From JAAFHS01 sp031396505 (lineage in GTDB: Bacteria; Pseudomonadota; Alphaproteobacteria; Rhodobacterales; Rhodobacteraceae): 21,549 nt of DNA. The translations under genes were made by a program, and so were the position numbers. Location: the NCBI GenBank assembly GCA_031396505.1, contig JANNKX010000356.1:1-21549 (forward strand), in the 5' to 3' direction. This document shows, piece by piece, positions 1 through 7,116 of the stretch (position 1 is its first letter; every line of letters begins with the position of its first letter). The notes beneath the pieces are model-generated. The model was not told the DNA's origin and searched no databases. It was given only the letters and a program-made list of their open reading frames with translations.

Positions 1-547
1 CACCAAACACCAGATCATCACTGCGCATGTAGTCGGCATCATTCGCCGCAATCATCGCGGGGTTATCCAACGACGGAATGCCATCCTTGACCACGCCGCC
101 CCAGGCAATCTCTTCGATCCGGATGCCCATCCGGTCGCGCCGCATGTATTCAGGCTTGAAGAATACATCGAAATTCGGGTCGATCTGCAGATGCAGATCG
201 CGCATGAAATCGGCATAGCTGGGGTCGGGTATCACCTCCGGATGCGCCTCCTGCCACAGCATCCAGTCAAACCATTCATCCCGGTCATTCGTGCCAGTCA
301 GGGCCCGCAGCGCATCTTGTATCTGCGCGTCACGGTTGTTGTTGAACCGCAAGGCAAGGATCAGCCCCGCAATCATATCCGTGCGCTGGCCGTCGACGAT
401 CGTTGCCAGCGCCGCATCCGCCTCGCGCTGCGATCCGCCCACGATGTCATACTGCAACTGATACGCCGGATCAGCCTGCGCCCGCAGCCCCCCCGGCACC
501 GCCCCCGCCACCACCACCATCGCGCCAAAGCGCCGCCGACTGATCAT
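1..547 (-). CDS. DUF3179-domain protein with Tat signal (partial, C-terminus outside window)
   Basis: The frame is open from an ATG at 547 to the window edge, so 182 residues are visible and the C-terminus is missing. It begins with a twin-arginine signal: SRRRFG at residues 3-8, then a hydrophobic stretch ending near LRAQA, which predicts folded export to the periplasm. The stretch KDGIPSLDNP followed by a YMRSDDLVFG segment is the start of a DUF3179 domain, a family of unknown function. An in-frame ATG at 574 would add nine residues before the Tat motif, and neither start has a strong ribosome binding site. The gene diverges from the RNase D gene. The family assignment is from memory of its motif; no reaction can be proposed. 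Confidence 0.75.
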   Translation of the reverse strand, partial: MISRRRFGAMVVVAGAVPGGLRAQADPAYQLQYDIVGGSQREADAALATIVDGQRTDMIAGLILALRFNNNRDAQIQDALRALTGTNDRDEWFDWMLWQEAHPEVIPDPSYADFMRDLHLQIDPNFDVFFKPEYMRRDRMGIRIEEIAWGGVVKDGIPSLDNPAMIAANDADYMRSDDLVFG

Positions 548-640
548 GCATGTCCCCCCGAACTGATGCCTCATCCTGCACCAGCCCGGCCAAAACGCCG
601 CATCAATCCCCGGTGATGCCGCCGTGATCGGATTTTCGCG

Positions 641-669
641 TTGAGTTCGGCCATGCGCGGGCCTATTGC
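641..669 (+). promoter_or_regulatory. weak candidate promoter for rnd-kdsD-lpt cluster
   Basis: TTGAGT (641-646) and TATTGC (664-669) are separated by 17 bases and lie about 33 bases before the GTG start of the RNase D gene. The -10 match is poor. This is the best sigma-70-like pair I see in the 154-base divergent gap; that gap shows nothing else clear. Confidence 0.22.
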
Positions 670-701
670 GGGCAGCACCATATGTGCCAAAGGGGCCTCT
701 C

Positions 702-1316
702 GTGACGATCCATTTCTACCAGAACGACTTGCCCGATGGCCTGAACCTTGGCCCCGTCATCGCGATTGATACGGAAACCATGGGCCTTGACCCGCGGCGT
801 GACCGCCTCTGCGTCGTGCAGCTGTCATCCGGCGATGGCCATGCCCACATTGTGCAGATTGCCAAAGGGCAGAAATCTGCGCCCAACCTCGCGCGTCTGC
901 TGACCGATCCTGCCACGCTGAAACTGTTCCACTTTGGCCGTTTCGACATCGCCGCCCTGAAAAACGCATTCGGCGTCACCACCGCCCCCGTCTGGTGCAC
1001 CAAGATCGCCTCGCGTCTGATCCGCACCTTCACTGATCGGCACGGGTTGAAATACCTGCTTCTCGAACTCGTCGGCGTCGATGTGTCGAAACAGCAGCAA
1101 ACGTCGGACTGGGGCGCCGCCAAACTGACCGAGGCACAGCTGGAATATGCCGCCTCCGATGTGCTGTATCTGCACAAACTGATGGCCGAACTGCAGGCGC
1201 GCCTGATCCGTGAAGACCGCCTTGCCTTGGCCCAGCGCTGCTTTGATTTCCTGCCCACCCGTGCGGAACTTGATCTGATGGGGTATGACGAACCAAATGA
1301 CCTCTTCCATCACTAA
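702..1316 (+). CDS. rnd: ribonuclease D-type 3'-5' exonuclease (short form)
   Basis: DEDDy-family 3'-5' exoribonuclease, expected to trim structured RNA such as tRNA precursors in the cytoplasm. All four acidic residues and the tyrosine are visible: D23 and E25 in AIDTET (Exo I), D82 in GRFDIAAL (Exo II), Y149 and D153 in YAASDVLYL (Exo III). At 204 residues it has only the exonuclease domain and lacks the C-terminal HRDC domains of Escherichia coli RNase D. I chose the GTG at 702 because AAGGGG sits about 10 bases upstream and MTIHFYQNDLPDGL resembles relatives; a TTG at 666 is also in frame. The gene overlaps the next one by 32 bases. No HRDC remnant is visible downstream. Confidence 0.9.
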   Translation: MTIHFYQNDLPDGLNLGPVIAIDTETMGLDPRRDRLCVVQLSSGDGHAHIVQIAKGQKSAPNLARLLTDPATLKLFHFGRFDIAALKNAFGVTTAPVWCTKIASRLIRTFTDRHGLKYLLLELVGVDVSKQQQTSDWGAAKLTEAQLEYAASDVLYLHKLMAELQARLIREDRLALAQRCFDFLPTRAELDLMGYDEPNDLFHH

Positions 1317-2274
1317 ACCCGACACGACCGATTTCCTGACCACCGCCCGCCGCGTCATCGCGCGCGAGGCGGATGCGCTGGTGGCCCTTGGCGCCGCCCT
1401 TGACGACAATTTCGCCCGCGCCGTGGATCTGATCCTTGGCACACAGGGCCGCGTGATCGTGTCAGGCATGGGCAAATCCGGCCATATCGCCCGCAAGATC
1501 GCCGCCACCTTTGCCTCCACCGGCACCCCCGCGCAATTCGTCCACCCGGCCGAAGCCAGCCATGGCGATCTGGGCATGGTCATGCGCGGCGATGTGTTGC
1601 TCATCCTGTCCAATTCCGGCGAAACGCCCGAACTCGCCGATATCCTTGCGCATTCCCGCCGCTTTGACATCCCGCTGATCGGCGTTGCGGGGCGCGAAGG
1701 ATCGACCCTGTTGCGCCAGTCCGATGTGCCCTTGCTGCTGCCTTCCGTGGCCGAGGCCTGTGATACCGGCATCGTGCCCACCACATCCACCACCATGACG
1801 CTGGCCTTGGGTGATGCGTTGGCCATCGCCCTGATGGAACACCGCCAGTTCACGCCGGATCATTTCCGCCTGTATCACCCCGGCGGCAAGCTGGGCGCGC
1901 GTCTGATGACGGTGCGCAGCCTGATGCATGACGATCTGCCCACCGTCAGCGCAGACACCCCGATGAGCGAGACCTTGCTGACCATCAGCCAGAAAGGTTT
2001 CGGCGTCGTTGGCGTCGTGGACGCTGCGGGCTATCTTATCGGTATTGTGACCGATGGCGATTTGCGGCGGCATATGGATGGTCTTCTGACCCTGACCGCA
2101 GGGCAGGTAATGACCGAAAATCCCCGCACCATTGGCCCGGATGCACTGGCAGAAAAGGCGCTTGCCGTGATGAATGACCGCAAGATCACTTGCCTGTTTG
2201 TCACCGAAGCCGACAGCCGTCTGGCTGTTGGCATCCTGCATATCCACGATCTTTTGCGCGCAGGAATTGCCTGA
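1285..2274 (+). CDS. kdsD: D-arabinose 5-phosphate isomerase (KdsD/KpsF/GutQ family)
   Basis: Interconverts D-ribulose 5-phosphate and D-arabinose 5-phosphate, the first step toward Kdo, the inner-core sugar of lipopolysaccharide. An N-terminal SIS domain (about residues 40-185) carries SGMGKSG at 60-66 and EASHGDLGM at 90-98. Two CBS domains follow (about 210-265 and 275-329), giving the family's usual length of 329. Residues matching the E. coli KdsD active site are all present at a constant offset of five: K64, E116, E157 and H198. The start overlaps the RNase D gene by 32 bases; an ATG at 1297 is a possible alternative. The gene leads directly into lptC, linking Kdo supply to LPS export. 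Confidence 0.93.
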   Translation: MTNQMTSSITKPDTTDFLTTARRVIAREADALVALGAALDDNFARAVDLILGTQGRVIVSGMGKSGHIARKIAATFASTGTPAQFVHPAEASHGDLGMVMRGDVLLILSNSGETPELADILAHSRRFDIPLIGVAGREGSTLLRQSDVPLLLPSVAEACDTGIVPTTSTTMTLALGDALAIALMEHRQFTPDHFRLYHPGGKLGARLMTVRSLMHDDLPTVSADTPMSETLLTISQKGFGVVGVVDAAGYLIGIVTDGDLRRHMDGLLTLTAGQVMTENPRTIGPDALAEKALAVMNDRKITCLFVTEADSRLAVGILHIHDLLRAGIA

Positions 2275-2885
2275 TGGCCACCGCTGACCGCGATCTGCAT
2301 TCGCGGGTGGTGTCATGGGCCAAAATCCTGTTGCCGCTTGCCGCTCTTGGCCTTTTGTCCACCCTGTTCCTGTTCGCCCGCGCGATCGACCCCGAAGATG
2401 CCATCCCTTATGCCAATGTCGATGTCGAAGACCGCATCCGCGAACCCCGCATGACCGCCCCCACATATTCCGGCGTCACCGCGGATGGCAGTGCCCTGAC
2501 CGTGCAGGCCGCCGAGGCCCGCCCCGGCACGGCGTCTGGGGCCGCCACCGCCGCAGCCCTGACCGCCCGACTGCAAACCCCTGATGGCGTACAGACCAAC
2601 CTCGCCGCCGCATCCGGGGCATTGGACGATGCCGCCGGGATTTTGTCGCTGATGGGCGATGTCCGCATGACCACCAGCACTGGCTACAGCGTTGAAAGTC
2701 AGGCGATGACGGCGCTGCTTGACCGCACCGGCATTACCTCTCCCGGCGATATCCGCGCGACAGCACCCATGGGCATCATCACGGCCAAGGGAATGTCATT
2801 GGAACAATCACAAACTCCCGGCGACTATGTTCTCGTTTTCAAAGGGCGCGTTCGCCTGATATACACGCCTGAATTGGCACCGTAA
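2274..2885 (+). CDS. lptC: LPS export protein LptC
   Basis: Bitopic inner-membrane protein that receives lipopolysaccharide from the LptB2FG transporter and passes it to LptA. The ATG at 2274 shares its A with the TGA of the isomerase gene, so translation is likely coupled. A short cytoplasmic N-terminus is followed by one membrane segment (about residues 15-38, KILLPLAALGLLSTLFLFAR) and a periplasmic beta-rich domain with LptC-type sequence (MTAPTYSGVTADG, VQTNLAAASG). It has 203 residues, close to the family norm. The assignment combines the weak family motif with strong context: lptA and lptB follow immediately. The frame extends upstream to 2190, but that part lies inside the isomerase gene. 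Confidence 0.88.
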   Translation: MATADRDLHSRVVSWAKILLPLAALGLLSTLFLFARAIDPEDAIPYANVDVEDRIREPRMTAPTYSGVTADGSALTVQAAEARPGTASGAATAAALTARLQTPDGVQTNLAAASGALDDAAGILSLMGDVRMTTSTGYSVESQAMTALLDRTGITSPGDIRATAPMGIITAKGMSLEQSQTPGDYVLVFKGRVRLIYTPELAP

Positions 2886-2893
2886 GGCATCCC

Positions 2894-3379
2894 ATGGCAC
2901 GCATTCTTTTGATCCTTTTTCTTTCCCTTGGCCTTGGCTCGGCCACATCGGCCCAGCAGGCAAACGTCGCCTTTGGCGGCCTCACGCAAGACACAACCCT
3001 TCCGGTCGAGATCGAGGCCGACAGCCTCACCGTCAACAATGCCGACGGCACCGCTGTCTTCACCGGCAATGTGCTGGTAGGGCAGGGCGATATGCGCCTG
3101 TCCGCAGGTTCTGTGCGTGTCGAATACGGCACCGACGGCAAGACCATAAACCGCCTCTTCGCCTCCGGTGGCGTCACCCTCGCCAATCAGTCCGAGGCCG
3201 CCGAGGCGCAAGAGGCGGTCTATACAATCGGTTCAGGCGAGGTAGTGATGACCGGGCAGGTTCTGCTGACCCAGGGGCAAACCGCGCTGTCCGGGCAAAA
3301 GCTGGTGATCAACCTGCAATCGGGCACAGGCACCATGGAAGGCCGCGTTCAAACCACCTTTATTCCCGGCGAAAACTGA
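2894..3379 (+). CDS. lptA: periplasmic LPS-bridge protein LptA
   Basis: Forms the periplasmic bridge along which lipopolysaccharide travels to the outer membrane. A signal peptide covers about residues 1-20 (hydrophobic ILLILFLSLGLGSA, cleavage probably after TSA). The remainder is an OstA-N/LptA beta-jellyroll domain, with VEIEADSLTVNNADGTAVFTG at the start, GNVLVGQGDMRL in the middle and a GTGTMEGRV tail. It has 161 residues, within the family range. The gene starts eight bases after lptC with TAAGG just upstream, and its TGA shares a base with the lptB ATG. It is expected to be co-expressed with lptC and lptB. Confidence 0.92.
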   Translation: MARILLILFLSLGLGSATSAQQANVAFGGLTQDTTLPVEIEADSLTVNNADGTAVFTGNVLVGQGDMRLSAGSVRVEYGTDGKTINRLFASGGVTLANQSEAAEAQEAVYTIGSGEVVMTGQVLLTQGQTALSGQKLVINLQSGTGTMEGRVQTTFIPGEN

Positions 3380-4131
3380 TGCCTGATCTGACCGTGACCA
3401 ATGGCGGCGCGGGTCTGCAGGTCCGTAACCTGCGGAAAAGCTATAAGAAACGCCTTGTCATCCGCGATGTCTCGCTTCTTCTGAACCGCGGTGAGGTGGT
3501 CGCCCTGCTGGGCCCCAACGGCTCTGGCAAGACCACTTGCTTTTATGCCATCGCGGGCCTCGTGACCCCTGAAGGCGGGCAGGTCATCATTGATGGTCGC
3601 GATGTCACCGCCCTGCCGATGTATCGCCGCGCCCGGTTTGGCATCGGTTACCTGCCACAGGAAGTGTCGATTTTTCGCGGCCTGAGTGTCGAAGAAAACA
3701 TCATGGCCGTCCTCGAAATCACCCTGTCCGACAGCCACAAACGCCGCGAACGCCTTGAGGAACTGCTGTCAGAATTCTCCATCACCCATCTGCGCCGCGC
3801 CCCCGCTCTTGCCCTGTCGGGCGGTGAACGCCGCCGCGTGGAAATCGCCCGCTGCCTTGCCGCCGATCCAAAGTACCTGCTGCTCGATGAACCCTTCGCA
3901 GGTGTCGATCCCATCGCCGTTGGCGATATCCGCCATCTTGTGTCTGACCTGAAACGCCGCGGTATTGGCGTCCTGATCACCGATCACAACGTTCGTGAAA
4001 CGCTCGAAATCGTCGACCGTGCCTATATCCTGCATGACGGCACCGTATTGATGAGCGGGACAACCGATGAAATCGTGCGCGATGAAACCGTGCGCCGCGT
4101 CTATCTGGGCCAAAACTTCCGGATGAACTGA
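3379..4131 (+). CDS. lptB: LPS export ABC transporter ATPase LptB
   Basis: Cytoplasmic ATPase that powers extraction of lipopolysaccharide from the inner membrane with LptF and LptG, which are not in this window. All ABC motifs are intact in 250 residues: Walker A GPNGSGKTT (45-53), Q-loop Q94 in YLPQE, signature LSGGERRR (146-153), Walker B LLLDEP with catalytic E171, and the H-loop H203 in ITDHN. The sequence FAGVDPIAV after Walker B is typical of LptB. The ATG overlaps the lptA stop by one base. In many proteobacteria rpoN follows; here there is a 196-base gap and then hpf. Confidence 0.96.
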   Translation: MPDLTVTNGGAGLQVRNLRKSYKKRLVIRDVSLLLNRGEVVALLGPNGSGKTTCFYAIAGLVTPEGGQVIIDGRDVTALPMYRRARFGIGYLPQEVSIFRGLSVEENIMAVLEITLSDSHKRRERLEELLSEFSITHLRRAPALALSGGERRRVEIARCLAADPKYLLLDEPFAGVDPIAVGDIRHLVSDLKRRGIGVLITDHNVRETLEIVDRAYILHDGTVLMSGTTDEIVRDETVRRVYLGQNFRMN

Positions 4132-4327
4132 CCCTGATGTAACAGGTTGTTGACAACGCAGGCCAACGGGGGGCCAAATACCCTTGATGCGTGTGAACCC
4201 CGCCCTGACTCGGTTACCCTCATTTGCGACCGGAACGCCCCGGTCCGCACGCATCATCCCGAACATGTTTCAGACGACCCCGACAGGCCCGGTCCCGGAC
4301 CTGATAGTGTGACACGAAGGAGGCACC
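4132..4327 (+). promoter_or_regulatory. lptB-hpf intergenic region with weak promoter candidates
   Basis: The region holds GTTGT and ACAAC arms (4146-4157) around an embedded TTGACA (4150-4155), but the nearest -10-like CAAATA is 19 bases away. A 6-bp stem follows (GACCGG 4228-4233, CCGGTC 4240-4245). A second weak pair is CCGACA (4280-4285), 17 bases, GATAGT (4303-4308), which would start a very short leader for hpf. AAGGAGG at 4317-4323 is a strong ribosome binding site. No open frame resembling RpoN remains here. Confidence 0.3.
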
Positions 4328-4903
4328 ATGCGGTACCAGATCAGCGGCAAACAGATTGATATTGGCGAAGCCTTGCAAACCCATGTGAAGGCCGAACTGG
4401 GCGAAGTGGTTGAAAAATACGCGCAACGCCCGACCGAAGTCGTCATCGTGTTTTCGCGGGTCGCGCACGAATTTGTCTGTGAAACCGTGATTCATCTGTC
4501 CACCGGGCTGAACGCCCAGGCCAAGGGCCATGCGCATGAAATCTACGCCGCTTTCGAATCCTGCCGTGAAAAGATGGATAAACAACTGCGCCGCTACAAA
4601 CGCCGCTTGCGCAGCCATCACCGTGACCGTACGGCACCAGTTGAATTCGCCGGAGGCTCGTCATATATCCTCGCGCCAACGGAAGAGCCGGAAGATGATG
4701 ATGCCGCAACGCTCCAGCCGATTGTCATTGCCGAAATGGAAACGCGGATTCCCGCGATCACCGTTGGCGAGGCGGTCATGCAGTTGGAACTTGGCACCAA
4801 CAAGTTTCTGGTGTTCCGCAACGAAGGACATGGTGGCGTCAATGTGGTGTATCGTCGGGATGACGGGAACATCGGCTGGATTGACCCGCGTAACGCAAAG
4901 TAG
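4328..4903 (+). CDS. hpf: long-form ribosome hibernation promoting factor
   Basis: Binds the 30S decoding region and promotes inactive ribosome dimers in stationary phase or starvation. The N-terminal HPF/YfiA domain covers about residues 1-105 (MRYQISGKQIDIGEALQTHV at the start, then KMDKQLRRYKRRLRSHHRDR at its basic end). After an acidic linker (EEPEDDD) comes the C-terminal dimerisation domain of long HPF (about 130-191), including FLVFRNEGHGGVNVVYRRDD. At 191 residues it is the long form, which can dimerise ribosomes without RMF. The start is fixed by AAGGAGG five bases before the ATG. ptsN follows 32 bases downstream, probably in the same transcript. Confidence 0.93.
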   Translation: MRYQISGKQIDIGEALQTHVKAELGEVVEKYAQRPTEVVIVFSRVAHEFVCETVIHLSTGLNAQAKGHAHEIYAAFESCREKMDKQLRRYKRRLRSHHRDRTAPVEFAGGSSYILAPTEEPEDDDAATLQPIVIAEMETRIPAITVGEAVMQLELGTNKFLVFRNEGHGGVNVVYRRDDGNIGWIDPRNAK

Positions 4904-4935
4904 CGCCCGATCCGGGCCGGGAACGTAAGCGGTTC

Positions 4936-5400
4936 ATGGAACTTGGCACCTTATTGATACCCGGCGCCGTGCGCGTCGTTGGGCAATTGACCAGCAAGAA
5001 ACGGCTGTTCCACGAACTCAGCGAGGTCGCGGCCCAGGCTTACGGTCTGAATGCCGCTGTCATCCTTGATGGCCTGCAGGAACGCGAAAGCCTTGGCCCC
5101 ACCGGTGTCGGCCATGGCATCGCCCTGCCGCATGCCCGGCTGGAGGATCTGGCCAAAATCAGGGGGGTGTTCATCCGTCTGGAAAAATCGCTCGATTATG
5201 ACAGCGTTGACCGGCAGCCCGTTGATTTGGTGTTTGCGTTATTTGCCCCCAAGGATTCCGGCGTTGATCACCTCAAGGCGCTGGCGCTGGTGTCGCGGAC
5301 CATGCGCGATGTTTCCGTGGTGCAAAAGCTGCGGTCAAATACCGATCCGGCGAAACTCTACGCCATCCTGACCGAGGCGCGCAGCAGTCAGGCCGCATAA
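4936..5400 (+). CDS. ptsN: PTS IIA-like nitrogen regulatory protein PtsN (EIIA-Ntr)
   Basis: Phospho-acceptor of the nitrogen PTS relay, normally charged by NPr and acting by protein contacts on potassium transport, sensor kinases or central metabolism rather than on sugar uptake. The phosphorylated histidine is H66 in GIALPHAR, and the surrounding RESLGPTGVGHG and the later FALFAPKDSGVDHLKALA are family signatures. It has 154 residues, full length for a single EIIA domain. It lies 32 bases after hpf, the usual neighbour, while the common upstream rpoN is missing. The gene ends convergent to the leftward glycan block. Confidence 0.95.
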   Translation: MELGTLLIPGAVRVVGQLTSKKRLFHELSEVAAQAYGLNAAVILDGLQERESLGPTGVGHGIALPHARLEDLAKIRGVFIRLEKSLDYDSVDRQPVDLVFALFAPKDSGVDHLKALALVSRTMRDVSVVQKLRSNTDPAKLYAILTEARSSQAA

Positions 5401-5477
5401 CGCCAATACAGCGGGTCACCTGTGCCCGGTGTAAGATTGAATGTGGTCCAGGCCAGAACGTCTCTGCATGTTGTGCG

Positions 5478-5501
5478 CCTCTGCCCCTTGTGGGGGAGGG
5501 G
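5478..5501. terminator. hairpin downstream of ptsN, possible terminator
   Basis: Arms CCTCTGCCCC (5478-5487) and GGGGGAGGGG (5492-5501) form a 10-bp stem with one mismatch and one G-T pair around loop TTGT. It starts 78 bases after the ptsN stop. There is no T-run on either strand, so intrinsic termination is uncertain. Confidence 0.3.
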
Positions 5502-5560
5502 GTAAAGTAAAGCGATCACCAAAGGTTTCCAAAGTCTTAAAGTGACCTGTCAAATAAAAC

Positions 5561-5588
5561 TTAACATGTTGATTTAAATCACTATAGT
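5561..5588 (+). promoter_or_regulatory. sigma-70-like promoter in convergent intergenic region
   Basis: TTAACA (5561-5566) and TATAGT (5583-5588) each match consensus at five of six bases, with 16 bases between, in an AT-rich stretch unusual for this window. It points rightward, away from ptsN and antisense toward the 3' end of the sulfotransferase-like gene. No rightward gene follows, so it may drive a small or antisense RNA, or be fortuitous. Confidence 0.4.
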
Positions 5589-5590
5589 CT

Positions 5591-5612
5591 GAAATTGACA
5601 GCCGTCAATTTC
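5591..5612. repeat. 9-bp perfect inverted repeat (operator- or hairpin-like)
   Basis: Arms GAAATTGAC (5591-5599) and GTCAATTTC (5604-5612) are perfect complements around AGCC. The repeat begins two bases after the -10-like TATAGT, so it would sit over the start site of the candidate promoter. It could be a repressor site or the 5' hairpin of a transcript. As a terminator it lacks a T-run beyond TTTC. Confidence 0.6.
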
Positions 5613-5681
5613 CCCTGATTCCCCATCGGCGGTGATCGTCTGCGATAAGGCGGCCATGCGCGCAAACTGCAGCCAATCAGA

Positions 5682-5699
5682 ACAAGGCACCACAAGGCA
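5682..5699. repeat. direct repeat ACAAGGCA x2, 10-bp period
   Basis: ACAAGGCA occurs at 5682-5689 and 5692-5699, one helical turn apart, between the inverted repeat and the stop codon of the leftward gene. It is short and may be chance. Confidence 0.3.
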
Positions 5700-5721
5700 T
5701 GCTGCGTTTTGTCCCGTTGTT

Positions 5722-7116
5722 CTACGGTTGCCAATCGCCGAACCCGAATCCCTGATAGTCGCGCCAATAGGCGTCGCGCGCCGCTGCCTCAAGATCAGGG
5801 CCATACAAATCACCCAGCGGATAGGGTGCCTTGTCGACACCCCTTGGCAAGGGCTGCATCGGCAGACCCATGCTGGCGGTCAGGGCAGAAAGGTCCGCCT
5901 CCAGCCGCTGCTCACGGATCAGCTGATCAGGTGCCTGCAGTGTCGCAAACCCCTGGATCAACGTGCCTTGACTGGCGAACTGGGGCAAGACGCGCAATTC
6001 CGTTCGTCCGGCGTGGATGTGCGTCATCAATTCCAGAAAAACCATGAACCCGGCACGAAATTCCGCGGCCGTCGCAAACCCCTTGCCTTTCGGTGGCATG
6101 TCAAACTTGTGGACGCGTTTCAGATAGGGCCGCAGCTCGGGCATCCATTCGCGCGCCACATAGTCTGCCCAGACCGCATACGCGCGCGCCAGCGGATGGC
6201 GCAGCACCGAAAAGCTGCGATGTCCGACCTGCGCCTCTTTCCACTTGCGCAGCGTCTTGCGATCAAAGTCCGGCAGCAGCGGACCATAGCCCTGCAGCCA
6301 CTTTTTCACCTGCTGTTCCGGCCCCGACTTGATCGGCAAAAACAACAAGGGCGCGCCCGCCGATGCCACATAGCCTGGTACCGCCGCCAACCGGCGCGGT
6401 TCGAAATTCGGGGTCTCGGACAGATGAAACCAGTCGATTTGCGTCAGCCCCTTGGCCATCGCCGCCGGGTTCGCGACCTTTTGATCCAACGCTTCCGGGT
6501 TCTGCTTTTTGAACCGGTAGTCCAGCTTATCCAACCGTCCGTCGACCCCCAGAAATGTCACCAGACCGTTCAGCACGTCCAGATCCAGCACATCTTCATA
6601 GTCGATGTAGAACGCTGTCTGCCCGGTCACCTGCAAGTCATGCACCAGCCGCCGCTGAAAGCCATGTAGCGCCTCAAGCCGGCCTTTGAATTCTTCACTG
6701 TCAAAGGTTGGCCGCACAGTTTTCAGATGCTTGGTATTGGCCAGCCACCACTGGTCGCTTTCCACCGCGATTTTCCAGCTGATGTAACTTTCCACCTGAT
6801 TGCGCGTCAGTATCACCTTGGCGCAGGCATGATCCTCCATCACCATGCGAAAAACCCGGGGGTCATGGTCATGGAAATACCGAAATCCGTTCAGCCCCGG
6901 CTGCGTCCGCATCGCCCTTAACAACGCCTCCGGATCGGCCCCGCGTTGTTCCATCGTGATGCCCAGCATTTCTTGTTTTTTCTCGCCGCCCATAAAGAAC
7001 GGATTGAACGCCTCGCCCCGGCACGCCAGTCCCGGCACGCTGTTCAGATTGGCCTCAAGAAAGTTTGACCCTGTGCGCATTTCCGCAAAGATCACAAAAG
7101 ACGTGAAACGCGCCAT
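5722..7116 (-). CDS. tandem sulfotransferase-like protein (NodH-like)
   Basis: A 464-residue protein with two sulfotransferase-like modules. Module one has a 5'-phosphosulfate-binding-type loop EMRTGSNFLE (12-21), a 3'-phosphate-binding-type segment LTRNQVESYISWK (103-115) and a YEDVLD helix start (173-178). Module two has LFLPIKSGPE (258-267) and FSVLRHPLARAYAVW (302-316). These resemble the PAPS-binding elements of sulfotransferases, and Rhodobacterales relatives are often annotated as nodulation protein NodH. The likely role is transfer of sulfate from PAPS to a glycan in the cytoplasm; substrate and activity are inferred. There is no signal peptide or membrane segment. The ATG directly follows the TGA of the upstream glycosyltransferase gene, so the two are surely one transcript. 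Confidence 0.72.
   Translation of the reverse strand: MARFTSFVIFAEMRTGSNFLEANLNSVPGLACRGEAFNPFFMGGEKKQEMLGITMEQRGADPEALLRAMRTQPGLNGFRYFHDHDPRVFRMVMEDHACAKVILTRNQVESYISWKIAVESDQWWLANTKHLKTVRPTFDSEEFKGRLEALHGFQRRLVHDLQVTGQTAFYIDYEDVLDLDVLNGLVTFLGVDGRLDKLDYRFKKQNPEALDQKVANPAAMAKGLTQIDWFHLSETPNFEPRRLAAVPGYVASAGAPLLFLPIKSGPEQQVKKWLQGYGPLLPDFDRKTLRKWKEAQVGHRSFSVLRHPLARAYAVWADYVAREWMPELRPYLKRVHKFDMPPKGKGFATAAEFRAGFMVFLELMTHIHAGRTELRVLPQFASQGTLIQGFATLQAPDQLIREQRLEADLSALTASMGLPMQPLPRGVDKAPYPLGDLYGPDLEAAARDAYWRDYQGFGFGDWQP

Noticed and set aside
191..616. A 141-codon rightward frame at the left edge
   Set aside because: It is the reverse of the DUF3179 gene, which has a Tat signal and a family motif; the frame's product is Arg/His/Pro-rich noise.
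702..1316. RNase D lacking HRDC domains as a truncated gene
   Set aside because: All catalytic residues are present and the short form seems normal for Rhodobacterales; no HRDC remnant is seen downstream.
5632..6669. A 345-codon rightward frame after the 5561-5588 promoter candidate
   Set aside because: Almost all of it is antisense to the sulfotransferase-like gene; its Arg/Gln/His-rich product looks like a shadow. The promoter remains of interest for an RNA, not for this frame.
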